64,000 bases of DNA from Paraburkholderia bannensis NBRC 103871 (GTDB lineage: Bacteria; Pseudomonadota; Gammaproteobacteria; Burkholderiales; Burkholderiaceae), in NCBI RefSeq assembly GCF_000685015.1, contig NZ_BAYA01000004.1:310001-374000 (forward strand), given 5' to 3'. Numbering within the stretch: position 1 is the first letter of the stretch; the number at the start of each line of letters is the position of its first letter. Below the pieces are notes generated by a model. That model was not told the origin of the DNA and did not search any database. It saw nothing but the letters and a program-made list of their open reading frames with translations. A program made the position numbers and the translations under genes. Shown here piece by piece: positions 31,235 through 40,909 of the stretch.

Positions 31235-32053
31235 ATGAGCAGTACTGAAAATTTTGGGGCGGTGAGGAGCGCTCATCCCGTGGCGCCCGAGGTGCGCGAG
31301 CGCGTGCTGGCCGAGCTGGACGATGTCGAGCGTCGGCATGACGTGCAGGTGCTGTTTGCGTGCGAATCAGGCAGTCGCGGTTGGGGTTTCGCTTCACCGG
31401 ATAGCGACTACGACGTGCGCTTCGTTTATGTGCATCGGCGCGACTGGTATCTGCGCGTCGAGCCGCAACGCGATGTGATCGAGCGTCCACTCGACGATGT
31501 GCTCGACGTCAGTGGCTGGGAGTTGCGCAAGGCGTTGCAGTTGCTGCATCGCTCGAATCCGACGCTGCTGGAATGGCTCGATTCGCCGGTCGTGTATCGC
31601 GAGGATGCGCGTTGGGCGCCGCGTTTGAGGTCGCTGGCGACGGCGTTCTTTTCGCCGATGCGTGGGCGGCATCACTATCTCGCGATGGCGAAGAAGAACT
31701 TTCGCGGTTATCTGCAGGGCGATACGGTGCGGTACAAGAAGTATCTGTATGTGCTGCGGCCGTTGCTTGCGGTGCGCTGGATCGATATGGGCTTAGGCAT
31801 GCCGCCGATGCGGTTTGCGGATCTGGTGGCTGGGACGGTGCATGAGGCAGCGGCTGTCGCTGAGATCGATGCGCTGCTGGCGCTGAAGATGCGGGCAGGC
31901 GAGGGCGAGTATGGGCCGCGTCGGCCTGCAATCCATGCACTCATAGAAGCGATGCTTGCCGAAGCCGAGCATGATCGCGAATACAAGCGTCCGTGGGGTG
32001 AGGTGGGGATGCTGGACGGGTTCTTGCGGGATGTGCTGCGGGGTGAGTCGTGA
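31235..32053 (+). CDS. RlaP-type nucleotidyltransferase (DNA polymerase beta superfamily)
   Basis: A 272-aa protein from ATG 31235 after an AAAGGGG site. The motif ACESGSRGWGFASPDSDYDVRFVYVH (about residues 42-67) has the Pol-beta pattern GSRxxG...DxD with the two catalytic Asp. Similar proteins are placed in the family named for RNA-repair association (RlaP) and often follow rtcB. Probable role: adding nucleotides to RNA ends, perhaps restoring CCA or modifying ends before ligation. This is inference. A terminator follows the stop. Confidence 0.85.
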   Translation: MSSTENFGAVRSAHPVAPEVRERVLAELDDVERRHDVQVLFACESGSRGWGFASPDSDYDVRFVYVHRRDWYLRVEPQRDVIERPLDDVLDVSGWELRKALQLLHRSNPTLLEWLDSPVVYREDARWAPRLRSLATAFFSPMRGRHHYLAMAKKNFRGYLQGDTVRYKKYLYVLRPLLAVRWIDMGLGMPPMRFADLVAGTVHEAAAVAEIDALLALKMRAGEGEYGPRRPAIHALIEAMLAEAEHDREYKRPWGEVGMLDGFLRDVLRGES

Positions 32054-32064
32054 GGCTTGGAATG

Positions 32065-32104
32065 GAAAAGGCCCATAGGTTTTGCAACCTATGGGCCTTT
32101 TTTA
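32065..32104 (+). terminator. Terminator of the RNA-repair operon
   Basis: A long stem AAAAGGCCCATAGGTT / AACCTATGGGCCTTTT with a short loop and T run directly after the last gene. The island begins 27 bp further on. Confidence 0.92.
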
Positions 32105-32367
32105 GCTTATGCGGCTATCGATATCGATGGTGTCGGACGTCAGAGATGTCGAAAATAGCACTGATGTGTTTATGGAATTTTTCCACTAACTCCGTCGCAG
32201 CCGTCCGCGTCACGAGACCGAAATAGTGAAAAAAATCGGCAGACCCGCCGCGAAACGTGAAAATTATCGAGGGTGTGTCGCAACGGCCCGTGGGACAACG
32301 CTCCGCGCCAACTCTCCGGTGCCCTGAAAGCGGCCGACGCCCGCCTCAACGCTCGTGGAGCCCCGCC

Positions 32368-32811
32368 ATGAAATCGGACCGGATCTGCGCCACTTGCGGC
32401 GCTCTTTTCACTCCGCTCGCACGCGTCCCGAATCAACGCTACTGCTCATTGGCGGCCTGCCAGCTCGCACGGCGACGGGCGTGGCAGCGCGCGCGCCTTC
32501 GAACCGATCCCGATTACCGGGCGAACCAGGCGAAGGCGCAGGCTGCCTGGCGCTGCCGTCACCCCGACTATTCGCGGCACTACCGCGAAACGCATCCGGC
32601 ATGCCGTGATCGCAATCGCGCAATGCAGCGAACGCGTAACGCCAGGCGAAATTCCCCGCCGGTTGCAAAGATGGATACGTGCAGCCCCTTCCAGCCGCTC
32701 GCGTCGGGCTTCTATCTGCTCTGTGACGCACTCGAGGCAGGCATTGCAAAGATGAACGCGTGGACGGTTCACATTGCCGTCCTGTCTGCCCCTCGGCGTT
32801 CACCAGCATGA
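32368..32811 (+). CDS. 147-aa zinc-finger protein, module copy A
   Basis: Starts ATG 32368 after GTGGAG. Residues 7-30 hold CATCG and later RYCSLAACQLARRR, a treble-clef-like four-Cys zinc site with a basic helix. The middle is rich in Arg, His and Tyr with repeated DPDYRANQAKAQAAWR-type segments. The C-terminus MNAWTVHIAVLSAP is conserved in all three copies. It always precedes the recombinase. A DNA-binding accessory or regulator of the recombinase is my inference; no characterised relative comes to mind. Confidence 0.75.
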   Translation: MKSDRICATCGALFTPLARVPNQRYCSLAACQLARRRAWQRARLRTDPDYRANQAKAQAAWRCRHPDYSRHYRETHPACRDRNRAMQRTRNARRNSPPVAKMDTCSPFQPLASGFYLLCDALEAGIAKMNAWTVHIAVLSAPRRSPA

Positions 32812-32978
32812 TTGAAAAGAGATGAGGTGATTGATCTCGGCCGCGAACCTGCTACGTTTATCGTGTGTCTGCTCGCATCAGTTGCTGCCATATGCAGCAG
32901 CAGACGTCGACATGAATCCGGTTGCCGGATCATGTCCGGAGCGACGAAACGGGCAGACGTTTCAGGATGGGGCGGATC

Positions 32979-34544
32979 ATGGATCTCGATTGCATCGGCG
33001 AACCAGTCGTTACGCAAGCTTTAACGTTGCGCGCGGCCGAGTATGTCCGCATGTCGACTGAGCACCAGCAGTACTCGACCGAGAACCAACGTGACCGGAT
33101 ACGCGACTATGCCGCACGTCGCAGCCTCGAAATCGTGCGCACCTATGCCGATGAAGGGAAAAGCGGTCTGCGCATAGACGGGCGTCAAGCGCTGCAGGCG
33201 TTGATCCGGGTTGTCGAAAGCGGCGCGGCGGATTTTCAGGTGATTCTCGTCTATGACGTGAGTCGCTGGGGCCGATTCCAGGACGCGGATGAGAGCGCGT
33301 ACTACGAGTACGTCTGTCGGCGTGCCGGCATCCATGTGGCGTACTGCGCCGAGCAGTTCGAGAACGACGGCTCGCCGGTCTCAACCATCGTCAAAGGTGT
33401 TAAGCGCGCAATGGCCGGCGAATACAGCCGCGAACTCTCGGCGAAGGTGTTCGCCGGTCAGTGCCGGCTCATCGAACTGGGCTTCCGGCAAGGCGGGCCT
33501 GCAGGCTACGGTCTGCGCCGGATCCTCGTCGACCAGAGCGGGCTCATGAAGAGCGAGCTGCAGCGTGGCGAGCACAAATGTCTGCAGACAGACCGGGTCA
33601 TCCTGATGCCGGGCCCCGACAACGAAGTCCGGACGATCAACCTCATCTACAGCGGGTTCATCGACGAGTCGCTGAACGAATACGAGATCGCCGCTCGTCT
33701 GAACGGCATGCATATCCAGACCGATCTCGGGCGTGACTGGACCCGTGCAACCGTACGGGAGATACTGACCAACGAGAAATACATCGGCAACAACGTCTAC
33801 AACCGCGTGTCGTTCAAACTGAAAAAAGCCCGCGTCGTAAATCCTCCCGACATGTGGATCCGCAAGCAGAAGGCATTCGAACCCATTGTTCCCAGTGAAA
33901 CGTTCTACACGGCGCAGGGCATTATGCGGGCACGTGCCCGGCGCTACTCGAGTGAAGATCTCATCGAGCGCCTGAGAAACCTGTATCTCAGTCGGGGGTT
34001 CCTGTCCGGCGTCGTGATCGACGAAACCGAGGGCATGCCGTCGGCGTCAGTCTATGCCTATCGCTTCGGAAGTCTGATTCGCGCCTACCAGACGGTTGGA
34101 TTCACGCCGGGCCGCGATTACCGTTACATCGAAACCAACCGGTTCCTCCGGCAGTTGCACCCCGCGATCGTGGCCGAGACCGAGAAGCGGATTGCGGCAT
34201 TGGGCGGTAGTGTCGCGCGTGACTTGGCTACCGATATGCTCACCGTGAATTGCGAATTTACGGCATGTATCGTCCTGTCGCGCTGTCAGGCCCATGAGTC
34301 GGGCCGCAACCACTGGAAGATCCGATTCGACACCAGCCTGCTGCCTGATATCACGGTTGCGGTTCGCCTCGACCATAGCAACGAGACAACCCTGGACTAC
34401 TACCTGTTGCCGCGCCTCGATTTCGGGCAGCCCCGTATTCATCTCGCCGACGGGAATCCCGTCGAGTTCGAGAGCTATCGCTTCGACACGCTCGACTATC
34501 TGTACGGTATGGCACAGCGCGCTCGGCTGAGGAGAGCAGCATGA
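32979..34544 (+). CDS. Serine recombinase, module copy A
   Basis: About 521 aa from ATG 32979 (the frame is open from 32922). The N-terminal resolvase domain has the catalytic Ser26 in YVRMSTEHQQYSTENQ and Arg in VYDVSRWGRFQD. A recombinase domain follows (YGLRRILVDQ ... EIAARLNGMHIQTD ... WTRATVREILTNEKYIGN). The last 200 residues lack the usual zinc ribbon and coiled coil and are of unknown fold. The stop overlaps the next ATG (ATGA). It probably moves or excises the module. Confidence 0.88.
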   Translation: MDLDCIGEPVVTQALTLRAAEYVRMSTEHQQYSTENQRDRIRDYAARRSLEIVRTYADEGKSGLRIDGRQALQALIRVVESGAADFQVILVYDVSRWGRFQDADESAYYEYVCRRAGIHVAYCAEQFENDGSPVSTIVKGVKRAMAGEYSRELSAKVFAGQCRLIELGFRQGGPAGYGLRRILVDQSGLMKSELQRGEHKCLQTDRVILMPGPDNEVRTINLIYSGFIDESLNEYEIAARLNGMHIQTDLGRDWTRATVREILTNEKYIGNNVYNRVSFKLKKARVVNPPDMWIRKQKAFEPIVPSETFYTAQGIMRARARRYSSEDLIERLRNLYLSRGFLSGVVIDETEGMPSASVYAYRFGSLIRAYQTVGFTPGRDYRYIETNRFLRQLHPAIVAETEKRIAALGGSVARDLATDMLTVNCEFTACIVLSRCQAHESGRNHWKIRFDTSLLPDITVAVRLDHSNETTLDYYLLPRLDFGQPRIHLADGNPVEFESYRFDTLDYLYGMAQRARLRRAA

Positions 34545-35444
34545 GTCAGCACGTACAGCCAGCCGAGGTTCGAATGATCCCGATCGACCAGATCGAGGTG
34601 ATCAACCCGAGAGAGCGGAACAACCGCGTTTTCGACGAGATCGTTGGCAACATCGAGGCCATCGGCCTGAAAAGGCCGATCGTCGTCACCCCGCGGGCAA
34701 CGGCCGGCGGGACCGAGCGCTACCTGCTCGTCTGTGGTGAGGGACGCGTAAAAGCGTTTCGCACGCTTGGCGAGACGACCATTCCCGCGCTCGTGGCTAC
34801 CGTGAGCGATGAAGACGCGTTCATCATGAGCCTCACGGAGAACATCGCGCGCCGGCAGTGCCGGCCGCTTGAATTGCTTGCCGGAATCCGTGACCTGCAG
34901 GAACGTGGCTATGCGCCGAAGGCCATCGCCGAGAATACCGGCGCTGACCGCGCAGTACGTGCAGGGCATCTTGACGCTGCTCCGCCAGGGCGAGGAGCGG
35001 CTTGTCATTGCCGTGGAGAAAAGACAGGTTCCATTGAACGCCGCCCTGTCTATCGTCGGCGCTGGTGACAACGACGAAGCAGTACAGGCTGCACTGCAGG
35101 AGGCGTATGAATCCGGCAAGCTGCGTGGCCGGCAGCTGATGGACGCCCGACGGGTCATCGAGCGCCGCAAGGCACTCGGGCGTGGGTCCGGCCGGAACAT
35201 GTCTCGCAAGGTTGCGGACATCACGACATCCAGTCTCGTCCGGACGTATCAGCGCGAAGTCGAGCGTCAGAAGGCGATGGTCAGGAAGGCTGAGTTCACG
35301 CAGCAACGGCTGCTGTTCGTGGTGGGTGCCCTGCGACAGCTCTTTGCCGACGAGAATTTTGTGAATCTGCTGCGCGCTGAAGGGTTAGCCACACTGCCGA
35401 AGTATCTTGCCGAGCGTATATGGTCTGGCGGGAGCCCGGCATGA
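34541..35444 (+). pseudogene. ParB-like protein 1, copy A (frameshifted)
   Basis: The first 130 codons encode a ParB/Srx N-terminal domain (IPIDQIEVINPRERN, CGEGRVKAF, SLTENIARRQCRPLE). Compared with intact copy C, one extra base near 34,940 shifts the frame, and the HTH and C-terminal part continue in another frame to 35444. It has an ATGA overlap with the recombinase at the front. Unless frameshifting or sequencing error is involved, it is broken. Confidence 0.8.
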
Positions 35445-36240
35445 CCACCGTTGCGCTTGGGTTTATTCCCGAACCGCTAACGGTTCCGATCGGGAACATC
35501 CTGCCGTCCAGGCGCTTGTCTGCCGGAGTGACGATATCGCGCAAGTTCAGGCAGATCAAAATCTCGATCGAAGAAGTGGGGATGATCGAGCCGCTGTCGG
35601 TCATGCCAGCCGACACCGCGTCGGGTCAGCACGTGCTGCTCGATGGTCATCTTCGGCTCGCTGCGCTTACGGACCTGCGGTTCGAAACCGCCACCTGTCT
35701 CGTTGCAACGGACGATGAGAGCTATACCTTCAACAATCGGGTGAACCGACTCTCGACGATCCAGGAGCATCACATGATCTGGCGGGCGGTCGAGCGCGGC
35801 GTCTCGCCCGAACGGCTGGCAACGCGCTGGCCGTCGACATCTCCCAGATTCTCAAGCGGATGGCATTGCTGGACGGTATCTGCGCTGAGGCCGCGGAACT
35901 GCTGAAGGATCGGCAGTTTTCGCCGGAACTGGTTCGCGCACTTCGCAAGATGAAAACGACGCGGGAGGTCGAGTGCGTGGAACTGATGACTACGGCGAAC
36001 AACCTCTCTGTTGCGTATGCCGAAGCGCTGCTCGTTGCGACGCCGGCGTCCCGTTTGGTCGACGGGAAGAAACCCAAAAAAAATAACTGGCGTGGGTCCT
36101 GAGCAGATGGCGAAGATGGAACGGGAAATGGGCAATCTGCAGGGGCAGTACAAGCTGGTCGAGCAGACCTACGGGCAGGACATGCTCAACCTTGTGCTCG
36201 CGAAGGGCTATCTCGCAAGGTTGCTCGAGAACGAATCACT
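35441..36240 (+). pseudogene. ParB-like protein 2 (RepB C-terminal type), copy A (two frameshifts, replaced end)
   Basis: Starts MTTVALGFIPEPLTVPIGNI in an ATGA overlap with the previous gene. Against copy C it lacks one base near 35,821 and has altered A runs at 36,075-36,084, so three frames carry the homologous sequence. Homology stops near 36,236 after ARLLENE; the last codons are replaced by the DNA of the element's right end. It cannot make a full protein. Confidence 0.8.
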
Positions 36241-36356
36241 CCACCGGTACGCGTCCTCTGACGTGCCACGACGAAAGTTCATCGGAAATTTTCAAGAATT
36301 GCGTCAGAAAATTTCACTATTTACGTCGCATTTTTCGCTAAATATGACGTCCGACA

Positions 36357-36741
36357 GATGCCCGACTGTAGCAAGACCCATAATGCGAGATTTTTGGACC
36401 CACCAGACAAGGCTCCGGCGTCTTTGAGAAGCATCGGACGAGACTTCTGGAACCAACGGGTGAGATTTTTCTTGTCGTCAGCGAATCTCACAATTGTTGT
36501 GGAACGTGCTGACAGAATTCTCCCATCACTGTCGCCCATCATTGCGTGAGCGAGAACTGAGTATCCGGGGAGAATACAAATGTGAGTGAGCGGACTGTCG
36601 CGCCCGGGGAGCTTCGTGACCCGCGGTTTAGCTAGGCAGTTACTGAATCAGCTGTTTCCATGGCCACCCCATCGCCGGTCGTTCCCTCGGCGGGTCGCGA
36701 GCATCCGCGTTCTCCTGAAGCATCCCGCGCGGAGGCCACAT
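36357..36741. repeat. Junction between module copies A and B with short repeated sites
   Basis: No gene. GYGAGATTTTT occurs at 36384-36395 and 36460-36471, and a related inverted GAATCTCAC lies at about 36,484. GTCAGC (36,478) is inverted as GCTGAC (36,509). These look like recombinase or transposase binding sites at the left end of module copy B. Confidence 0.4.
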
Positions 36742-37185
36742 ATGAAATCGACCCGCCTATGTCTTGCGTGTGGCAACGCATTTATGCCGCTGCAGCACGT
36801 TCCTCGTCAGCGATATTGCTCTCTGAAAGCGTGCCAGCGCGCCCGTCGGCGCGACTGGCAGACCCAGCGGCTGCGAACCGACACCGATTACCGCGACAAC
36901 CAGGCCAGAGCCCAGGCGAAATGGCGCGCAGGCCATTCAAGCTACTGGCGTGAATATCGCGCCACGCATCCCGATTATGAAGAGCGCAACCGCAGCATGC
37001 AGCGGTCGCGTAATGCGCGGCGAAGTCTCAAGCCGATTGCAAAGATGGATGTCATCAGACTTCCGCAGCCTCTGGGTTCCGGCTTCTATGTACTGTCGCA
37101 CGTGCGGGACACTGACATTGCAAATATGAACGCGTGGACCGTCCATATTGCCGTGCTTTCTGCGCCAACGGCGCCTCCCACATGA
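36742..37185 (+). CDS. 147-aa zinc-finger protein, module copy B
   Basis: The same length and plan as the other two copies: LCLACGN and RYCSLKACQRARRR zinc site, then basic helical segments, and ending MNAWTVHIAVLSAP. Identity to copies A and C is clearly lower than between those two. ATG 36742 follows a GGAGG site. It looks intact although the recombinase behind it is truncated. Confidence 0.75.
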   Translation: MKSTRLCLACGNAFMPLQHVPRQRYCSLKACQRARRRDWQTQRLRTDTDYRDNQARAQAKWRAGHSSYWREYRATHPDYEERNRSMQRSRNARRSLKPIAKMDVIRLPQPLGSGFYVLSHVRDTDIANMNAWTVHIAVLSAPTAPPT

Positions 37186-37352
37186 TTGCAAAGAGATGAT
37201 TTGATACGCATTGAGAGCCGGCCTGCTACCTTTGCCTTGTCACTGTTCGCTTTCGAACGCGACCACCTGATGTGAAGCCGCGACGCTCGCATCCGACGCG
37301 CAGTTGCGTCAGTTGCCTGCAGCGAGTCTGTGTCTGAGTTGCGGGGTGCAGC

Positions 37353-38336
37353 ATGTCATTCAGAAACGCGGATGCACCGGTCGTCACCAGCTTGTCTGCC
37401 GGGCGTGCAGCGGAGTACGTCCGTATGTCAACCGAACACCAGCAGTATTCGACCGAGAATCAGCGCGACCGGATTCGGGAGTACGCGGCGCGCCGGGGAT
37501 TTGAAATCGTCCGCACATACGCTGATGAAGGAAAAAGCGGTCTTCGCATCGACGGCCGTCAAGCGCTCCAGAATCTCATTTCCGACGTGGCCAATGGAAA
37601 TGCAGATTTCTGCGTCATCCTCGTTTATGACGTCAGTCGTTGGGGGCGATTCCAGGATGCAGATGAGAGTGCTTACTACGAGTACATCTGCCGTCGCGCC
37701 GGCATCCAGGTTGCTTACTGTGCTGAGCAGTTTGAGAACGACGGCTCACCTGTCTCGACTATCGTCAAAGGGGTGAAGCGCGCAATGGCCGGCGAGTACA
37801 GCCGCGAACTGTCTGCAAAAGTCTTCGCTGGCCAGTGCCGATTGATTGAGATGGGATTCCGGCAAGGCGGCCCAGCAGGCTACGGACTGCGCCGCGTACT
37901 GGTCGACGACCACGGCCTCATGAAAGCGGAGCTGCGCCGCGGCGAGCACAAAAGCCTGCAGACGGACCGGGTCGTCTTAATGCCGGGGCCGGAGAGCGAG
38001 GTGCGAATTGTCAATCTCATCTACGAATGGTTTATCGACGGCTCGCTCGATGAATTTGAAATTGCAGCACGTCTGAACGGCATGCGCGTGCGAACTGACC
38101 TCGACCGCGAATGGACGAGAGCCACGGTACGCGAGATATTGACCAACGAGAAATACATCGGCAACAACGTGTACAACCGCGTGTCCTTCAAGCTGAAGAA
38201 GATGCGTGTGACCAACACGCCCGATATGTGGATTCGAAAGGAGGGAGGCGTCGGCGAACCAGCCGGATTGCGCGACCCGAATGAAGAACTGCGGGAGCTT
38301 GAGAGCTTGGGCTTCAACCTTGAAAATATCTTTTAG
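37353..38336 (+). pseudogene. Serine recombinase, module copy B (C-terminally truncated)
   Basis: 327 codons. The resolvase domain with catalytic Ser (YVRMSTEHQQYSTENQ) and most of the recombinase domain up to NTPDMWIRKE match copies A and C. From about 38,240 the sequence is unrelated and ends with LENIF and a stop. The C-terminal 200 residues and both ParB genes are gone. The N-terminus (MSFRNADAPVVTSLSAGR) differs from the other copies, which shows that the start region is variable. Confidence 0.82.
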
Positions 38337-38493
38337 CTTGTGCCGGTTCACCTTGTCCTCCAGCTCGGCGGGAACGGTTGCATCGGCGGCCGCAGCCTTC
38401 ACCTCGAACGCCTTGTTTTCTTCTACGGCTTGGGCGGCAATACCGTAGGGCGCCATAGTTAATGCGACGGCGCATACTAAAAAATCAAAGACT
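38243..38493 (-). pseudogene. Remnant of an exported protein gene at the end of copy B
   Basis: On the reverse strand the frame reads a hydrophobic VFDFLVCAVALTMAPYGIAAQA (like a signal peptide) followed by ENKAFEVKAAAADATVPAELEDKV and on to FFIRVAQ, then runs into recombinase copy B antisense. There is no start codon and no proper end. It is probably a fragment of a gene broken by the insertion or left by a deletion. I do not recognise the family. Confidence 0.4.
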
Positions 38494-38728
38494 TATGCGA
38501 AGTCGCGCCATAGATGTCTTGTCGGGTGCGACGGAGTTCCTGCGACTGACCTACGGTCGCGCCAAAGTAGTCGCATTTTGGTACGACCCCGATTATTCAC
38601 GGCGGAAACCGCAACATACGCGGCAACTAGCGGAAAATCACGAAGGGTGGGCCGGCGCGATCCCGGCTTCCGGTTTTCCCGCTGCCTGACGTCATCGACC
38701 CTCCCGCATTTGTGCGCGGAGGTCTGTC

Positions 38729-39172
38729 ATGAAGCCGAATCACACCTGCGCCGCCTGCGGCGCGGCCTTCACCCCGCTCGTTCACGTCCCGAATCAACGC
38801 TACTGCTCTTTGGCAGCCTGCCAGCTCGCGCGGCGACGGGCGTGGCAGCACGAGCGCCTTCAAACCGATCCCGATTACCGGGCGAACCAGGCGAAGGCTC
38901 AGGCTGCCTGGCGTGCCCGTCACCCCGACTATTCGCGGCACTACCGCGAAACGCATCCGGCGTGTCGTGATCGCAATCGCACGATGCAGCGAACGCGTAA
39001 CGCCCGGCGAAATTCCCAGCCGGTTGCAAAGATGGATGCGTCGGGACCCTTACAGCCGCTCGCGTCGGGCTTCTATCTGCTCTGCGACGCCGTCGAGGCG
39101 AGCATTGCAAAGATGAACGCGTGGACGGTTCACATCGCCGTCCTGTCTGCCCCTCGGCTGTCGACGGCGTGA
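38729..39172 (+). CDS. 147-aa zinc-finger protein, module copy C
   Basis: Nearly the same as copy A (CAACGAAFTPL, RYCSLAACQLARRRAW, C-terminal MNAWTVHIAVLSAP). ATG 38729 after CGGAGG. It precedes an intact recombinase and two intact ParB genes, so this copy belongs to a complete module. The intergenic DNA before the recombinase (TTGAAAAGAGATGA followed by CCTGCTACGTTTATCGTGT) is shared with copy A. Confidence 0.78.
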   Translation: MKPNHTCAACGAAFTPLVHVPNQRYCSLAACQLARRRAWQHERLQTDPDYRANQAKAQAAWRARHPDYSRHYRETHPACRDRNRTMQRTRNARRNSQPVAKMDASGPLQPLASGFYLLCDAVEASIAKMNAWTVHIAVLSAPRLSTA

Positions 39173-39343
39173 TTGAAAAGAGATGACGTGATTGATCTCA
39201 GCCGCGCACCTGCTACGTTTATCGTGTGCCCGCTCGCATCAGCCACCGCCATACGCGGGAGAGCGCTGACGTCGACATGAAACCGGTTGCCGGATCATGT
39301 CCCGAGCGGCGAAACCGGAAGACATTGCTGGATGGAGCGGATC

Positions 39344-40909
39344 GTGGACCTCGATTGCATCGGCGAACCAGTCGTCACGCAGGCGTCAGCGTTGCGCGCG
39401 GTCGAGTACGTCCGCATGTCGACAGAGCACCAGCAGTACTCGACAGAAAATCAGCGCGACCGCATACGCGACTACGCCGAGCGACGCGGACTGGAGATCG
39501 TGCGCACGTATGCCGACGAAGGCAAGAGCGGTCTGCGTATTGACGGGCGTCAGGCGCTGCAGGCGTTGATCCGGGACGTCGAAAGCGGCGCGGCGGATTT
39601 TCAGGTGATCCTCGTTTATGACGTGAGTCGGTGGGGCCGATTCCAGGATGCGGACGAGAGCGCGTACTATGAGTACATCTGCCGACGCGCCGGCATGCAG
39701 GTGGCGTACTGCGCCGAGCAGTTCGAGAACGACGGCTCGCCGGTCTCAACCATCGTCAAGGGCGTCAAGCGCGCAATGGCGGGCGAATACAGTCGGGAAC
39801 TCTCGGCAAAGGTGTTCGCAGGCCAGTGCCGGCTCATCGAACTGGGCTTCCGGCAGGGTGGCCCCGCAGGGTACGGTCTGCGCCGGATCCTCCTCGACCA
39901 GAGCGGGCTCATGAAAAATGAACTGCAACGCGGCGAGCACAAATGCCTGCAGACGGACCGGGTCATCCTGATGCCGGGGCCGGAGAGCGAAGTTCGGACC
40001 GTCAACCTGATCTACCGCTGGTTCATCGACGAGTCGCTGAACGAATATGAGATCGCCGCTCGCCTGAACGGCATGCGTATCCAGACCGATCTCGGGCGGG
40101 ACTGGACCCGGGCAACCATCCGGGAGGTACTGACCAACGAGAAATACATCGGTAACAACGTCTACAACCGTGTGTCGTTCAAACTAAAAAAAGCACACGT
40201 CGTGAATCCTCCCGACATGTGGATCCGCAAGGAGAAGGCATTCGAACCCGTTGTTCCCAGTGAAACGTTCTATACCGCGCAGGGCATCATGCGGGCGCGC
40301 GCCCGGCGCTACTCGAACGATGATCTCATTGAGCGCCTGCGTAACCTGTATCGCAGCCGTGGCTTCCTGTCCGGCGTCGTGATCGACGAAACTGAGGGCA
40401 TGCCATCCGCGTCCGTCTATGCCTATCGATTCGGCAGCCTGATCCGTGCATACCAGACCGTTGGGTTCACGCCGGGCCGCGATTACCGTTACATCGAGGC
40501 TAACCGGTTCCTCCGGCAACTACATCCCGGAATCGTGGCCGAGACCGAGAAACGGATCGCAGCATTGGGCGGAACGGTCACACGTGACCTGGCCACGGAT
40601 ATGCTCACTGTGAACAGCGAATTTACGGCATGTATAGTCCTGTCGCGTTGCCAGACGAATCAGTCGGACCGCAATCTCTGGAAAATCCGGTTCGACACCA
40701 GCCTGCTGCCTGACATCACCGTGGCCGTCCGGCTCGATCGCAGCAACGCGACTAGCCTCGACTACTACCTGTTGCCACGCCTCGATTTTGGTCAACCCCG
40801 CATTCATCTCGCCGACTGGAATCCGATCGAGTTCGAGAGCTACCGCTTCGACACGCTCGACTATCTGTACGGTATGGCGCAGCGCGCCCGCCTGAGGAGA
40901 GCGGCATGA
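39344..40909 (+). CDS. Serine recombinase, module copy C (intact)
   Basis: About 521 aa from GTG 39344 (the frame is open from 39287). Resolvase domain with catalytic Ser in YVRMSTEHQ and Arg in VYDVSRWGRFQ; recombinase domain ending NEKYIGNNVYNRVSFKLKK; then 200 residues of a conserved but unrecognised C-terminal domain (FYTAQGIMRARARRYS ... GMPSASVYAYRFGSLIRAYQTVGF). About 90% identical to copy A by eye. It ends in an ATGA overlap with the ParB1 gene, so the three genes are translated together. Confidence 0.9.
   Translation: MDLDCIGEPVVTQASALRAVEYVRMSTEHQQYSTENQRDRIRDYAERRGLEIVRTYADEGKSGLRIDGRQALQALIRDVESGAADFQVILVYDVSRWGRFQDADESAYYEYICRRAGMQVAYCAEQFENDGSPVSTIVKGVKRAMAGEYSRELSAKVFAGQCRLIELGFRQGGPAGYGLRRILLDQSGLMKNELQRGEHKCLQTDRVILMPGPESEVRTVNLIYRWFIDESLNEYEIAARLNGMRIQTDLGRDWTRATIREVLTNEKYIGNNVYNRVSFKLKKAHVVNPPDMWIRKEKAFEPVVPSETFYTAQGIMRARARRYSNDDLIERLRNLYRSRGFLSGVVIDETEGMPSASVYAYRFGSLIRAYQTVGFTPGRDYRYIEANRFLRQLHPGIVAETEKRIAALGGTVTRDLATDMLTVNSEFTACIVLSRCQTNQSDRNLWKIRFDTSLLPDITVAVRLDRSNATSLDYYLLPRLDFGQPRIHLADWNPIEFESYRFDTLDYLYGMAQRARLRRAA

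Larger units (their letters stand above)
32131..36356. mobile_element. Recombinase/ParB module copy A bounded by 12-bp terminal inverted repeats
   Basis: TGTCGGACGTCA at 32131-32142 is exactly inverted at 36345-36356. The five bases outside are GATGG on the left and GATGC on the right, a probable 5-bp target duplication with one change. Inside both ends lie further repeats sharing AAATAGTGAAA (near 32,220 and 36,317 inverted). TGT...ACA ends, 5-bp duplication and multiple internal sites are what Tn7/Tn5053-type DDE transposases use. No such transposase lies inside, so it would be a passenger element. Confidence 0.55.
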
